From assembly GCA_965242565.1 (NCBI GenBank), contig OZ251457.1, positions 1 through 64,000 on the forward strand: a stretch of DNA of 64,000 nucleotides, given 5' to 3'. This document shows positions 8,544 to 18,163 of this stretch, piece by piece; position 1 is the stretch's first letter; every line of letters starts with the position of its first letter. The translations under genes were made by a program, and so were the position numbers. The DNA comes from CATQGW01 sp965242565 (GTDB taxonomy: Bacteria; Chloroflexota; Dehalococcoidia; Bin125). The notes below the pieces were generated by a model. The model was not told the origin of the DNA and did no database searches. It saw only the letters and a program-made list of their open reading frames with translations.

Positions 8544-11506
8544 CCATCCGCGCCGTCGTTGAGGGAACCGGACGCTCGCCGCACGCCGGCGTCGAGCGCG
8601 CCCGCGCGCTGCTGCGCGAGGGTGCGCCCGCACTGCGCCGCTTGGCCGACGACCTGCGCGATGCGCTGGGCGCGGAGGCCGACCTCCTGATCGACCGCCC
8701 ATCCCGCCTGCTCTACGCCACCGACGCCTCGCTCTACGAGATGGAGCCCGTCGCGGTCGTCTTCCCGCGCAGCGCGGACGACGCGGCGGCGGCCGTCGCC
8801 GTCGCCCGCACCCACGGCGCGCCCATCCTCCCGCGCGGCGGCGGCACCAGCCTGGCCGGCCAGGGCGTCAATCACGCCGTCGTGCTCGATTTCACCCGCC
8901 ACATGGCGCAGATCGAATCGATCAACCCGCAGCGCCGGCTCGCCCGCGTCCAGCCCGGCGTCGTGCTGTCGGAGCTCAACAAGGCCGCGCGGCAGTTCGG
9001 CCTGCACTACCCAATCGACCCGTCCACCGCCAACCGCGCCACGATCGGCGGCGGCATCGGCAACAACTCCTGCGGCACCCACTCCGGGCTCTACGGCAAG
9101 ACCGTCGATGTCGTCGAATCGCTCGATGTGCTGCTCTCCGACGGCGAGCATCTGGAGTTCCGCCGCCGCGAGGGCCGCGAGCTGGCCGCGCTGCTCGACC
9201 GCGCCGACCGCGAAGGCGCGCTCTACCGCGCGCTGCACGAGCTGGCCGAGCGCGAACGCGACGAGATCGACCGCCGTTTCCCCGACATCCCGCGCCGCGT
9301 CTCCGGCTACAACCTCGACGCGCTGCTCGAGCCCGACGCCGTCAACCTCTCGCAACTGGTCGTCGGCTCCGAGGGCACGCTGGCGGTCGTGACCGACGCG
9401 ACGGTGCAGCTCGCGCCGCTGCCCAAACGGCGAGGCATCGCCGCCGTTCACTTCCGCACCCTCGTCGAAGCTGCCGAGGCCACCGTCGCCGCTAACGCCC
9501 ACGCGCCCGCGGCGATCGAGCTGGTCGACGACGTAATCGTCGAGCGCTGCCGCAGCAGCGTCGGCTACGCGCCGCTCGCCGATTTCGTGGTCGGCGAGCC
9601 GGGCGCGATCCTGCTGATCGAGTGCTTCGCCGAGAGCGGCGCCGAACTGCGCGAGCAGCTGGGCGCGATCACCGCCGACCTCGACTCGCGCGGCATGGGC
9701 TACGCGACCGTCGTCGAAACCGACCCCGCCGCGCAGTCGCGCATGTGGCAGATGCGCCAGGCCGGGCTGGGCCTGCTGATGTCGATGCACGGCGACGCCA
9801 AGCCCGTCGCGTTCGTCGAGGACACCGCCGTGCCGCCGGAGCGCCTGCCCGCGTTCGTCGCCCGCTTCGACGCCGCGATCCGCGCCCGTGGGCTGCGCGC
9901 CGGCTACTACGGGCACGCCGCCGCCGGCTGCCTGCACATCCGCCCGATCGTCAACGTCAAGGACGCCGACGGTCTGCGCGAAACCGAGCGGATCGCCGCA
10001 GAGATCGCCCAACTGGTCGTGGAGTTCGGCGGCAGCCTCAGCGGCGAGCACGGCGACGGCATCGTGCGCGGCGCGTTCATCGAGAAGATGTTCGGCGAGC
10101 GGATGGTGGACGCATTCCGCGAAACCAAGCGCATCTTCGACCCCGACGGACTGCTCAATCCGGGCAAGATCATCGACACGCCGGAGTTCGCCGACAACCT
10201 GCGGCTCTCCCCGGCCACGGTCAATCTGACGCCCGTCGAGGGCCTCGATTTCAGCGCCGAAGGCGGCTTCGCCCGCGCCGCCGAACTCTGCAACGGACAG
10301 GGCGCCTGCCGCAAGTTTGACGGCGGGATGTGCCCCTCGTTTCAGGTCACCCACGACGAGGAGCACTCCACGCGCGGGCGCGCCAACCTGCTCCGCCAAA
10401 TCCTCAACGGCGCACTGCCCGCCGAGGAGTTGGCCGGCGAGCGGCTGCACGCCGCGCTCGACCTCTGCGTCGAATGCAAGGCCTGCAAGGCCGAGTGCCC
10501 CTCCGGCGTGGACCTCGCCAAGCTCAAGTACGAGGCGCTCTGGCAGCGCAACCGGGTCAAGGGCGCGCCGCCGCGCGACCGCGCCTTCGCCGACATTGCC
10601 CGCCTCGCGCGGCTTGGCAGCGTCGCCCCCACTTTGGCCAACGCCGTCGCCGCCCTGCCGCCGGTCCGCCTCCTCCTGCACCGCGCCGGCGTTCACCGCG
10701 ACCGCCCGCTGCCCCGCTTTGCCCAACACACCTTCATGCGCACGTTCGAGCACGAGTTCCGAGAGCGCCGACCGCGGCCGGCGACACGCGGCGAGGTGGT
10801 CCTCTTCGTGGACACGTTCACCAACCACTTCCACCCGGAGACGGGCATCGCCGCCGCGCGGCTGATCGAAGCGCTCGGCTACAGCGTCGCGCGGGTCGAG
10901 AACGCCGCCTGCTGCGGACGCCCCGCCATCTCCAAGGGCCTGCTCGACCAAGCCAAGTCGCAAGCCCGAACCAACGTCGCCGCGCTGAGCGAATACGCCG
11001 AGCGCGGCGCGGCCATCGTCGGCATCGAGCCGTCCTGCCTGCTCACCCTGCGCGACGAGTATCCCTTGCTAGTGCGCGACGACTCCTCCCGCCGCGTCGC
11101 CGAGCGCGCTCTGCTGCTTGATGAGTGGCTCGCACGCGAGCTCTCGGCGGCGGCTGCGCCGCAGCTATTCGGCGATGAGGATCGCGGCCCGCTCCTGCTC
11201 CACGCCCACTGCCACCAGAAAGCGCTGGCCGGCTTCAACCAAACGCTCGTGGTCCTGCGCGCCGCCGGCTACCAGCCGGAGATCATCGACAGTGGCTGCT
11301 GCGGCATGGCCGGCTCGTTCGGCTTCGAGACCGAGCACTACGAAATCTCCCGCGCCATGGGCGAACTCCGCCTCTTCCCCGCCCTCCGCGCCCAACCCGA
11401 CGCCCCCGTAGCGATCACCGGCGTCTCCTGCCGCCAGCAAATCGGGCATTTCACCAACAGGGCACCTCGGCATGTGGCCGAATATCTGACTGATGCGCTC
11501 CGCTAG
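8540..11506 (+). CDS. FAD-linked, Fe-S 2-hydroxyacid (D-lactate type) dehydrogenase
   Basis: A 988-residue fusion of an FAD oxidoreductase and a GlpC/LutA-like iron-sulphur module, as in YdiJ-type dehydrogenases of D-lactate or D-2-hydroxyglutarate. Residues about 50-280 form the PCMH FAD-binding domain (PRGGGTSLAGQGVN, GGGIGNNSCGTHSG); about 290-560 the FAD-oxidase C domain, ending in SGEHGDGIVRG and DPDGLLNPGKI. An Fe-S region follows: C584 with nearby cysteines, then a ferredoxin-type cluster at C643, C646, C649 and C653. Two CCG domains (CCGRPAISKG, CCGMAGSFGFE) end the protein. It overlaps thiE by 4 nt, although no thiamine role is known. The substrate cannot be told from sequence. Confidence 0.9.
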   Translation: MTIRAVVEGTGRSPHAGVERARALLREGAPALRRLADDLRDALGAEADLLIDRPSRLLYATDASLYEMEPVAVVFPRSADDAAAAVAVARTHGAPILPRGGGTSLAGQGVNHAVVLDFTRHMAQIESINPQRRLARVQPGVVLSELNKAARQFGLHYPIDPSTANRATIGGGIGNNSCGTHSGLYGKTVDVVESLDVLLSDGEHLEFRRREGRELAALLDRADREGALYRALHELAERERDEIDRRFPDIPRRVSGYNLDALLEPDAVNLSQLVVGSEGTLAVVTDATVQLAPLPKRRGIAAVHFRTLVEAAEATVAANAHAPAAIELVDDVIVERCRSSVGYAPLADFVVGEPGAILLIECFAESGAELREQLGAITADLDSRGMGYATVVETDPAAQSRMWQMRQAGLGLLMSMHGDAKPVAFVEDTAVPPERLPAFVARFDAAIRARGLRAGYYGHAAAGCLHIRPIVNVKDADGLRETERIAAEIAQLVVEFGGSLSGEHGDGIVRGAFIEKMFGERMVDAFRETKRIFDPDGLLNPGKIIDTPEFADNLRLSPATVNLTPVEGLDFSAEGGFARAAELCNGQGACRKFDGGMCPSFQVTHDEEHSTRGRANLLRQILNGALPAEELAGERLHAALDLCVECKACKAECPSGVDLAKLKYEALWQRNRVKGAPPRDRAFADIARLARLGSVAPTLANAVAALPPVRLLLHRAGVHRDRPLPRFAQHTFMRTFEHEFRERRPRPATRGEVVLFVDTFTNHFHPETGIAAARLIEALGYSVARVENAACCGRPAISKGLLDQAKSQARTNVAALSEYAERGAAIVGIEPSCLLTLRDEYPLLVRDDSSRRVAERALLLDEWLARELSAAAAPQLFGDEDRGPLLLHAHCHQKALAGFNQTLVVLRAAGYQPEIIDSGCCGMAGSFGFETEHYEISRAMGELRLFPALRAQPDAPVAITGVSCRQQIGHFTNRAPRHVAEYLTDALR

Positions 11507-11544
11507 CGCACTGCCTGGGATGTGTTCACGCCAGTCGGTCTGCC

Positions 11545-11765
11545 GTTGGCGGTTGTTCGGTTTTGTTCGGGGGTGTCGGGGTGGCTTGCGGAGGGAGGTT
11601 GGAGGTGGGTTCGGGCTTTGGTACTGCGACGGGGGTTGGGTTTAGGCCCCAGATCAAGTCTGGGGCGACGGATCTAGGGGGCGGGGGCGACGGAGGGTGG
11701 CGGCAGGGATGGCGGAGGCGGCTCGGGGCCGATTCCCGCTCGGGGGCGGGAATGACGGGAGCGGG
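11545..11765. repeat. ~220-bp repeat, left copy flanking an orphan gene
   Basis: The block holds GTTCGG-rich sequence, CTTTGGTACTGCG, GTTGGGTTTAGG, the hairpin GCCCCAGATCAAGTCTGGGGC with GACGG, a GGCGGAGGCGGCTCGGGGCC stretch and the hairpin ATTCCCGCTCGGGGGCGGGAAT. Nearly the same series in the same order recurs at about 12540-12775 on the other side of the gene at 11772-12443. No coding potential is seen. Confidence 0.85.
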
Positions 11766-11771
11766 GCGGGG

Positions 11772-12443
11772 TCAGGTGGGGGGATCGGGGTCGAGGTCGA
11801 GGTCGGGTTGGGAGGCGAGGCGGTCGGCGAGTTGTTCGGCTTGTTGGAAGAGGCGTTCGATTGCTTTGGGCTGGTCGGCGACCGGGGGCTGTTCGGTCGG
11901 TTGGTCGTCGTCGGCGTTGGCGGGTTGTACGGCCGGGGTGTCGTCAGCGGCGAGCTGGTCGGCGTCGTCGGCTTCGTCCGGGGCGTCGTCGGTCTCGTCG
12001 TCCGAGGCGGCGTCGGGGGGGAGTTGTTGGGTGGGTTGGGGCGGGTCGGAGAGGGCGCTGCGGTAGTAGGCGAGGTCGTCGGGGTCGATAGGGGGGAGGT
12101 TGGCGCGCTCTTCTTCGAGTTGCTGTTGGACGGCGAGTTGTTCGGCGAGGTCGAGGTTGAGCGGTTCGGGTCGGTTGTCGGCGGCGGCGTCGCTGAAGAG
12201 TTGGAGGTAGTTGGCGATGACGATGGTGGCCTGGAAGCTGATCCACTCGGAGCGGGTGTTGGCGGCGAGGTCGTGGATTTGGGGGAGGAGGCTGACGATG
12301 CCGACGATTCTGGCGAGTTGTTTGAGGGCGTTGAGGCGGACGTATTCGGAGTCGGCGGCGCCGAGGCGCTGGAGGTTTTGGACGCAGAATTCGCTGTAGG
12401 CGTCGCGGGCGAGTTGTCGCTGGTGGTCGACGAGAGCGGGCAT
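11772..12443 (-). CDS. hypothetical protein with helical N-terminus and acidic tail
   Basis: I do not recognise this 223-residue protein. Residues 1-115 look alpha-helical with a possible HEAT/ARM-like register (YVRLNALKQLARIVGIVSLLPQIHDLAANTRSEW); residues about 120-223 are low-complexity and rich in Asp, Pro and Gln. No catalytic motif is visible. The ATG at 12443 lies only about 8 bp beyond a TACAAT -10-like hexamer (12456-12451 on this strand), so the mRNA could be leaderless; the -35 match is poor. It stands alone between two ~220-bp direct repeats and reads against the upstream dehydrogenase. Confidence 0.7.
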   Translation of the reverse strand: MPALVDHQRQLARDAYSEFCVQNLQRLGAADSEYVRLNALKQLARIVGIVSLLPQIHDLAANTRSEWISFQATIVIANYLQLFSDAAADNRPEPLNLDLAEQLAVQQQLEEERANLPPIDPDDLAYYRSALSDPPQPTQQLPPDAASDDETDDAPDEADDADQLAADDTPAVQPANADDDQPTEQPPVADQPKAIERLFQQAEQLADRLASQPDLDLDPDPPT

Positions 12444-12499
12444 GGGGGTGATTGTAGCAGAACTGGTGTGCGATGTGGTAATGGGTTGTGTGGTCTGGG

Positions 12500-12780
12500 T
12501 TGCGTTCGGGGGTGTTCGGCCTTGTTCGGGGGTGTTCGGGTTTGTTCGGCCATGTTCAGGTTTGGTCGGGGCGTCGGGATGGCATGCGGAGGGGCGTTGG
12601 CGGTGGCTCGGGGCTTTGGTACTGCGGAGGGGGTTGGGTTTGGGCCCCAGATCAAGTCTGGGGCGACGGAGGGTGAGTCTGGGGCGACGGACAGGGGCGG
12701 GGGCGACGGAGGGTGGCGGCCGGGAGGGCGGAGGCGGCTCGGGGCCGATTCCCGCTCGGGGGCGGGAATGACGGGAAAGG
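12500..12780. repeat. GTTCGG-rich tract and right copy of the ~220-bp direct repeat
   Basis: From about 12505 to 12570 short TGTTCGG units recur six times at irregular spacing. The direct repeat of 11545-11765 then follows: CTTTGGTACTGCG, GTTGGGTTTGG, hairpin GCCCCAGATCAAGTCTGGGGC, GGCGGAGGCGGCTCGGGGCC, and hairpin ATTCCCGCTCGGGGGCGGGAAT ending near 12771. The right copy has an extra partial GTCTGGGGCGACGG unit compared with the left copy. Confidence 0.8.
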
Positions 12781-12965
12781 GCGGCGGGAATGACGGGAAA
12801 AGGGAGGCGGGAATGACGGGAAAAGGAGGGCGGGAAAGGCGGGGAGATGGGGCGGCGGGAATAGCGGGAGGGTGGTGATGTGTGCGGCGGTGGTGCTGTT
12901 GGCGTCGAGATACCCCCGTTCGGGCCGGGGGCAGGCTCCGCGGCAAGCGCGGGTATGGCGGAAGG
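12770..12965. repeat. short GGGAATGACGGGAA repeats and an interrupted hairpin
   Basis: Three or four GGCGGGAATGACGGGAAA units run from about 12772 to 12830. At 12910-12956 lies an ATACCC...GCGGCAAGCGCGGGTAT hairpin whose left arm is interrupted by about 25 bp containing GTTCGGGCCGGGGGCAGGCT. The same insert occurs in two other hairpins near 51.6 and 51.8 kb. No gene is seen between here and tRNA-Phe. Confidence 0.75.
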
Positions 12966-13020
12966 GGGCGGGCGGGTGGCGGCGGGAGAGACGGAGGGGA
13001 AGGTGGAAGGAGAGAGGGGG

Positions 13021-13096
13021 TGGTGCCAGGGGGCAGAATCGAACTGCCGACACCACGATTTTCAGTCGTGTGCTCTACCGACTGAGCTACCCTGGC
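13021..13096 (-). tRNA. tRNA-Phe(GAA)
   Basis: A full 76-nt cloverleaf reads on the minus strand: acceptor GCCAGGG/CCCTGGC, D-arm GCTC...GAGC, anticodon loop CTGAAAA (GAA), T-arm GGCAG-TTCGATT-CTGCC, and an encoded 3' CCA. Confidence 0.97.
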
Positions 13097-13125
13097 AGGC
13101 CTTCAGCATACAGGGGCGGCGCTGC

Positions 13126-13821
13126 TCAGGGCGGCGTCATGCCAGCCAGGGCACGTTCGACGCAGGCGCGGGTGTCGAGGTAGACCTGTTCGGCGGGGCG
13201 GCGGGCGTTGACGATCTGGAAGTCGTAGCGCGGGGCCATGGCGCGGAACTCTTCGAGCATGGCGCGCTGGTGCTGGACGAAGGAGTCGTAGACGCTGACG
13301 CCCTGGAGGTAGTCGCCGCCGGATTCCCAGTAGTCGAAGCCGCGCTCGGTGACGCGGGGGAGCAGGTGTTCGACGTCGATGTCGAGGTAGATGGTGGCGT
13401 CGGGGACCAGGGCGAAGGAGTAGAGCAGTTGGAGCCACTCGCGGTCGGTGCCGCGCACGTTGCCGCGCGCGATCAGGGAGAAGATGTAGCGGTCCACCAG
13501 GGCGACCATTCCGGCGCGCAGGGCGGGCAGGATGATGCGCTCGAAGCGGTCCCAGAAGTCGGTGGCGTAGAAGAGGTTGAGGGTGATGGGGTCCAGCACG
13601 TGCCCGCGCTTGGCGCGTTCGATGCCCGGCCCGACCAGCGGCGAGCGGGTCAGGCCGCTGTCGACCACGGCGTAGCCGGAGGTTTCGAGCCACTCCTTGA
13701 GCAGAGAGATGATCGTGGAGCGCCCCACGCCGTCGGTGCCTTCGATCACGATCAGGCGGCCCGGCAGTTCTTCATCGCTGATGCCGGCCGGCGGTTCGCC
13801 GTAGAAGCGCAGGTTGGTCAT
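13126..13821 (-). CDS. thymidylate-kinase-like protein with altered Walker A
   Basis: A 231-residue P-loop protein of the thymidylate kinase family. Its fold signatures are RLIVIEGTDGVGRST (22-36) and the DR(Y) motif DRYIFSLIARG. The P-loop lysine found in the neighbour (GSGKST) is arginine here (R34), which would normally weaken phosphate binding, so dTMP kinase activity is uncertain. An alternative role is a dNMP kinase-like or regulatory paralogue. It lies 17 bp downstream of a canonical paralogue. The 501-residue open frame running through both genes is an artefact of high GC. Confidence 0.8.
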   Translation of the reverse strand: MTNLRFYGEPPAGISDEELPGRLIVIEGTDGVGRSTIISLLKEWLETSGYAVVDSGLTRSPLVGPGIERAKRGHVLDPITLNLFYATDFWDRFERIILPALRAGMVALVDRYIFSLIARGNVRGTDREWLQLLYSFALVPDATIYLDIDVEHLLPRVTERGFDYWESGGDYLQGVSVYDSFVQHQRAMLEEFRAMAPRYDFQIVNARRPAEQVYLDTRACVERALAGMTPP

Positions 13822-13838
13822 CGTTTCCGCTCCGCCGC

Positions 13839-14621
13839 TCAGCGCCGCAGCGCCGAGTCGTCCAGGTAGTGGCCGCTCAGGCCGGTTTTTTGCAGTAGGT
13901 CGGTGATTTCGTTGCGCGGCGCGCGGGGGGCACCGTCGAGCTGCTCGCGCACCATCTCGCGGAACTGCGCCTGCTGCTCGACGAGGGGCAGCGTGGCGTC
14001 GACTCGCCGGATCGCGAACTCCTCGCAGATCTTGTCGTATTCCTTGAGGATTTCCTTCTGGAAGATGCGGAACGACTCTTTCGGCTCTTCGGCGAAGCCC
14101 ATGTCGAGTCCGGCTTCGTAGTACTTGAGCTCGGCCCGGCCGAGGGTGATGCGGGCGATCGACTCTTCGAGGGGCACGTTGAAGTAGACGGCGAGGTTGG
14201 GCGGCACGGCGAAGCTGTAGAGCTCGCGCAGCCAGCGCCGGTTGACGCCGCGGGCGGCGTCGCGGGCGAAGGCGGTGTAGACGTAGCGGTCGGCGAGCAC
14301 GATCACGCCGGCCTGGAGGGCGGGGCGGATTTGGGCGTACATCCGCGAGGCGTAGTCGGCGGCGTGGATCAGGCTGAAGGACATCGGGGTGAGCAGCTTG
14401 CGGCGCTTGCCGCGCCGGGTTGTGCCGCGCACGATCGGGGACGAGTTCCACTCGGTGAAGACGGTGGCGTAGCCCTCGCTGCGCAGCCACTTGTGGAGCA
14501 GGTCGAGCTGGGTGCTCTTGCCGGAGCCGTCGATCCCCTCGACCACGATCAGGCGGCCGGGCAGGTTCGCTGCGTCGTCGGCGATGGCGTCGGTCACTGC
14601 ATCGGTCAGGGAGTCGGGCAT
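13839..14621 (-). CDS. tmk: thymidylate kinase (dTMP kinase)
   Basis: Phosphorylates dTMP to dTDP for DNA synthesis. The 260-residue protein has an intact Walker A, EGIDGSGKST (K35), the DRYVYTAFARD motif and a lid/helical region after residue 150. It is longer than the usual ~210 residues: about 18 extra residues at the N-terminus and a C-terminal extension ending SGHYLDDSALRR. A paralogue with a changed P-loop follows in the same direction. Tandem tmk-like pairs are unusual; this one carries all the expected catalytic features. Confidence 0.85.
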   Translation of the reverse strand: MPDSLTDAVTDAIADDAANLPGRLIVVEGIDGSGKSTQLDLLHKWLRSEGYATVFTEWNSSPIVRGTTRRGKRRKLLTPMSFSLIHAADYASRMYAQIRPALQAGVIVLADRYVYTAFARDAARGVNRRWLRELYSFAVPPNLAVYFNVPLEESIARITLGRAELKYYEAGLDMGFAEEPKESFRIFQKEILKEYDKICEEFAIRRVDATLPLVEQQAQFREMVREQLDGAPRAPRNEITDLLQKTGLSGHYLDDSALRR

Positions 14622-14705
14622 GGCGGTTCAATTCGCGGATGCGAGATCGGTGTTCGGCTGAATGATAGAGGTTTGAGGCAAGCGGCGGGTGGAGGTGAGA
14701 GGGGG

Positions 14706-14781
14706 TGGTGGAGATAGGGGGACTCGAACCCCCGACCTCATCGTTGCGAACGATGCGCTCTCCCAGCTGAGCTATATCCCC
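14706..14781 (-). tRNA. tRNA-Ala(CGC)
   Basis: A 76-nt minus-strand cloverleaf: acceptor GGGGATA/TATCTCC, anticodon loop TTCGCAA (CGC), T-arm GGGGG-TTCGAGT-CCCCC, and an encoded CCA. Confidence 0.96.
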
Positions 14782-14839
14782 ACGCGGCGCGGAGTCTGCG
14801 CTCCGCAGCCCCCAGCCTACAGCGGCGGCGGGGGCTGCA

Positions 14840-15403
14840 TCAAACCGCTTCGGCGTTGCGCGGATCAGGCAACAGACCGTCGGGCAGGTCGACGAGGACC
14901 GTCCCGCCTTCCAGGTCGACCGTTTTCACCACATCGCGCAGGGCGGGGATCAGCAGGTCCGGCTGGCCCGTCCGCTGCACGATCCAGACGTCGTTGGCGC
15001 CGGTGCGCAGCACTTCGCGGATGCGGCCGAGCTGGTTCCCGTCGACATCGTTGACGAGCAGGCCCTCGATGTCATCCACGTAGTAGAGGCCCTGGTCGGC
15101 GGGCGGGCGCAGGTTGTCGGGGATTTCGATCAGCTGGCCGCGCAGGGCCTCGGCCGCATCGCGGCTGTCGATGCCGTCGACGAGCAGGTAGACGCGCTCG
15201 CGGTACCAGTGCGAGGCGGCGATTATGCGTTCCTGCGCGGCGATCCAGACGCGGGCGCCGGGCCTGAAGCGCTCGGGGAAGTCGGTCAGGGGCAGCGCCT
15301 TGAGTTCGCCGCGCAGGCCGCGCGGACGCTCCACGATTGCCGCGGCGCGGTAGCCGGGGCGCGGGTCGACGCGCCGTTCGCCGCGTCCCAGGCGCAGCGG
15401 CAT
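14840..15403 (-). CDS. rimM: ribosome maturation factor RimM
   Basis: RimM binds S19 and helps mature the 3' domain of 16S rRNA. The 187 residues comprise the N-terminal RimM barrel (IVERPRGLRGELKALPLTDFPERF...LLVDGIDSRDAAEALRGQLIEI) and the PRC-barrel (GLYYVDDIEGLLVNDVDGNQLGRI...LLIPALRDVVKTVDL). It ends the operon rpsP-khpA-rimM; its ATG shares one base with the khpA stop region. Confidence 0.95.
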   Translation of the reverse strand: MPLRLGRGERRVDPRPGYRAAAIVERPRGLRGELKALPLTDFPERFRPGARVWIAAQERIIAASHWYRERVYLLVDGIDSRDAAEALRGQLIEIPDNLRPPADQGLYYVDDIEGLLVNDVDGNQLGRIREVLRTGANDVWIVQRTGQPDLLIPALRDVVKTVDLEGGTVLVDLPDGLLPDPRNAEAV

Positions 15404-15639
15404 CAGCTGATCTCGAGCGAGGTTTCGCGTCCGCGCGCGTGGCCGGCGACGGAGAGCAGGGTGCGCAGCGCGGTCGCCAGGCGCCCCTCGCGGCCGATGA
15501 TCCGGCCCATGTCGCCCTCATCCACCTGCAGCTGGATCGTGACCCGCTCCCCGTCCTCTTCCGAACTGATCTCAATCGCGTCGGGCTCGTCCACGAGCCA
15601 TTTTGCGATGTAGTCCACCAGCGGTTCCATGGGTTCCAT
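15403..15639 (-). CDS. khpA: KH-domain RNA-binding protein KhpA
   Basis: A 78-residue single KH domain protein, the conserved companion of rpsP and rimM. The RNA-binding GxxG loop is IIGREGRL. In other bacteria KhpA partners KhpB/Jag in RNA binding and cell-size control. Start choice: the upstream ATG (MEPMEPLVDYI); a second ATG lies three codons on. Confidence 0.92.
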   Translation of the reverse strand: MEPMEPLVDYIAKWLVDEPDAIEISSEEDGERVTIQLQVDEGDMGRIIGREGRLATALRTLLSVAGHARGRETSLEIS

Positions 15640-15645
15640 GCGGGG

Positions 15646-15954
15646 TTACTCGTTCTGCTCGGCGGCGGCGCGCTTGGCGTCGGCCCGTTTGCTGCGGGGT
15701 TTGGGCTGGAAGGGCGGGAGCAGGCCTTCTTTGGCCAGGAAGCGATGCACCGTTTCGGTCGGCTGCGCACCTTTGGAGAGCCAGTGCGTCGCGCGGTCGT
15801 GCTTGACGTTGAAGACGGGCGGATCGGGGACGGGGTCGTATTGGCCGAGGATTTCGACGAAGCGTCCGTCGCGTTGGAAGCGGCTGTCCTGCACGACGAC
15901 GCGGTAGTAGGGGCGGCCGCTGCGCCCGTGGCGGGCGAGGCGAATTTTGAGCAC
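15646..15954 (-). CDS. rpsP: 30S ribosomal protein S16
   Basis: A 102-residue S16: MLKIRLARHGRSGRPYYRVVVQDSR at the start, LGQYDP in the middle and a basic Lys/Arg/Ala tail of about 20 residues. It is first in the rpsP-khpA-rimM operon, about 85 bp downstream of ffh in the same direction. Confidence 0.97.
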   Translation of the reverse strand: MLKIRLARHGRSGRPYYRVVVQDSRFQRDGRFVEILGQYDPVPDPPVFNVKHDRATHWLSKGAQPTETVHRFLAKEGLLPPFQPKPRSKRADAKRAAAEQNE

Positions 15955-16037
15955 GTGGCGTTCCTCCGAAGTTGATTCGGTTCGCAGCTTACCGCGCGTT
16001 GCGCGGATGTTGCAGCCCGCGCCGGTTGAGGGGATGT

Positions 16038-17402
<1,365 letters not shown>

Positions 17403-17411
17403 GGGACCAGC

Positions 17412-17690
17412 TTAGCGCCGCAGGCTCTCGAGGTCGTCGTAGACCGTCTCGCGCGGGCCGACGCGGAGAATGGTGATCAGGCGGGCGTCGTCATCAAGGC
17501 GGAAGATGGCGCGCCAGCGGCCCGCACGCGCTCGCCAGAGCGCGCCGCCGCTCCTGAGTTGCTTGGTGTCGCCGATAGTGGGGCCGCCGTAGAGGTCGCG
17601 GATCGCCCGCCTGATCGCGCGCCGGGGCTTTGGACTGAGGCGGCGAATCTGCTCGTTTGCTTCCTCTGAGTGCCGGACTTGGTAGGTCAA
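17412..17690 (-). CDS. RelE/ParE-like toxin (pair 1)
   Basis: A 92-residue RelE/ParE-fold protein: YQVRHSEEANEQIRRLSPKPRRAIRRAI, a central WRARAGRWRAIFRLDDDARLITILRVGPRETVYDDL. Such toxins cleave ribosome-bound mRNA or poison gyrase; which applies is unknown. It starts at a TTG that overlaps the upstream antitoxin stop (TTGA), and its stop lies about 10 bp from the ffh start. Its residues 35-60 are the most diverged of the three toxins here. Confidence 0.78.
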   Translation of the reverse strand: MTYQVRHSEEANEQIRRLSPKPRRAIRRAIRDLYGGPTIGDTKQLRSGGALWRARAGRWRAIFRLDDDARLITILRVGPRETVYDDLESLRR

Positions 17691-18139
17691 GGACTGCCCA
17701 GTTCGTCGCGCAGTTCGTCGTGAATGCCGCGCAGGAATTCGGCAGCTTCGGGTTCGTGTTCGTCCAGCGTGCGCAGCAGCTCGAAGTCGGCGGGGTGGTC
17801 TTCCGGCAGGCGATACATCAAGTCGCCCCAGCCGGGGAACCGCTCGTCGCAGCGTTCGAGCAGCGCCACGAATTCGGGGTCTTCCTCGCGCCACTCGGCC
17901 ATGTACTCCTCGAGCGTCATCGCCTTTGGCGGCGGCACGCCGTTCTTCTGCCGCTCGAAGTACCGCGCGATCGCCTCTTCCTCTTCGGGCGTGGGATCGT
18001 CGAATTCCACCGTGCGGTAGATCTCGGCCATCTCGTGATCGCCGCGCGCCAGCGCCCTTTCCACGAGTCGCTGACGCTCAAGCTCGTCGCGCTGCTCGAT
18101 GGTTAGTTCCGTTTCGGTCCGTTCGCTCTGCGAGACCAT
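17687..18139 (-). CDS. acidic antitoxin-like protein (pair 1)
   Basis: A 150-residue acidic, mostly helical protein upstream of and coupled to a RelE-like toxin. It shares with its two neighbours the start MVSQ, the segment AEWREEDPEFVALLERCDERFPGW, and LPEDHPADFELLRTLDEHEPEAAEFL. No helix-turn-helix or ribbon-helix-helix is obvious, and it is nearly twice the length of ordinary RelB. ATG at 18139 is preferred (GGAG eight bases before it) over an upstream TTG. Confidence 0.7.
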   Translation of the reverse strand: MVSQSERTETELTIEQRDELERQRLVERALARGDHEMAEIYRTVEFDDPTPEEEEAIARYFERQKNGVPPPKAMTLEEYMAEWREEDPEFVALLERCDERFPGWGDLMYRLPEDHPADFELLRTLDEHEPEAAEFLRGIHDELRDELGSP

Positions 18140-18163
18140 GATCACCGCTCCTCGCAACCCATC

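Noticed and set aside
8387..10963. 858-residue minus-strand protein
   Set aside because: Gly/Val/Ala/Asp-rich antisense shadow of the dehydrogenase; no domain patterns, caused by high GC.
13126..14631. 501-residue fusion protein on the minus strand
   Set aside because: The open frame covers two separate tmk-like genes; its N-terminal half is a shadow of the canonical tmk in another frame and is Arg/Pro-rich.
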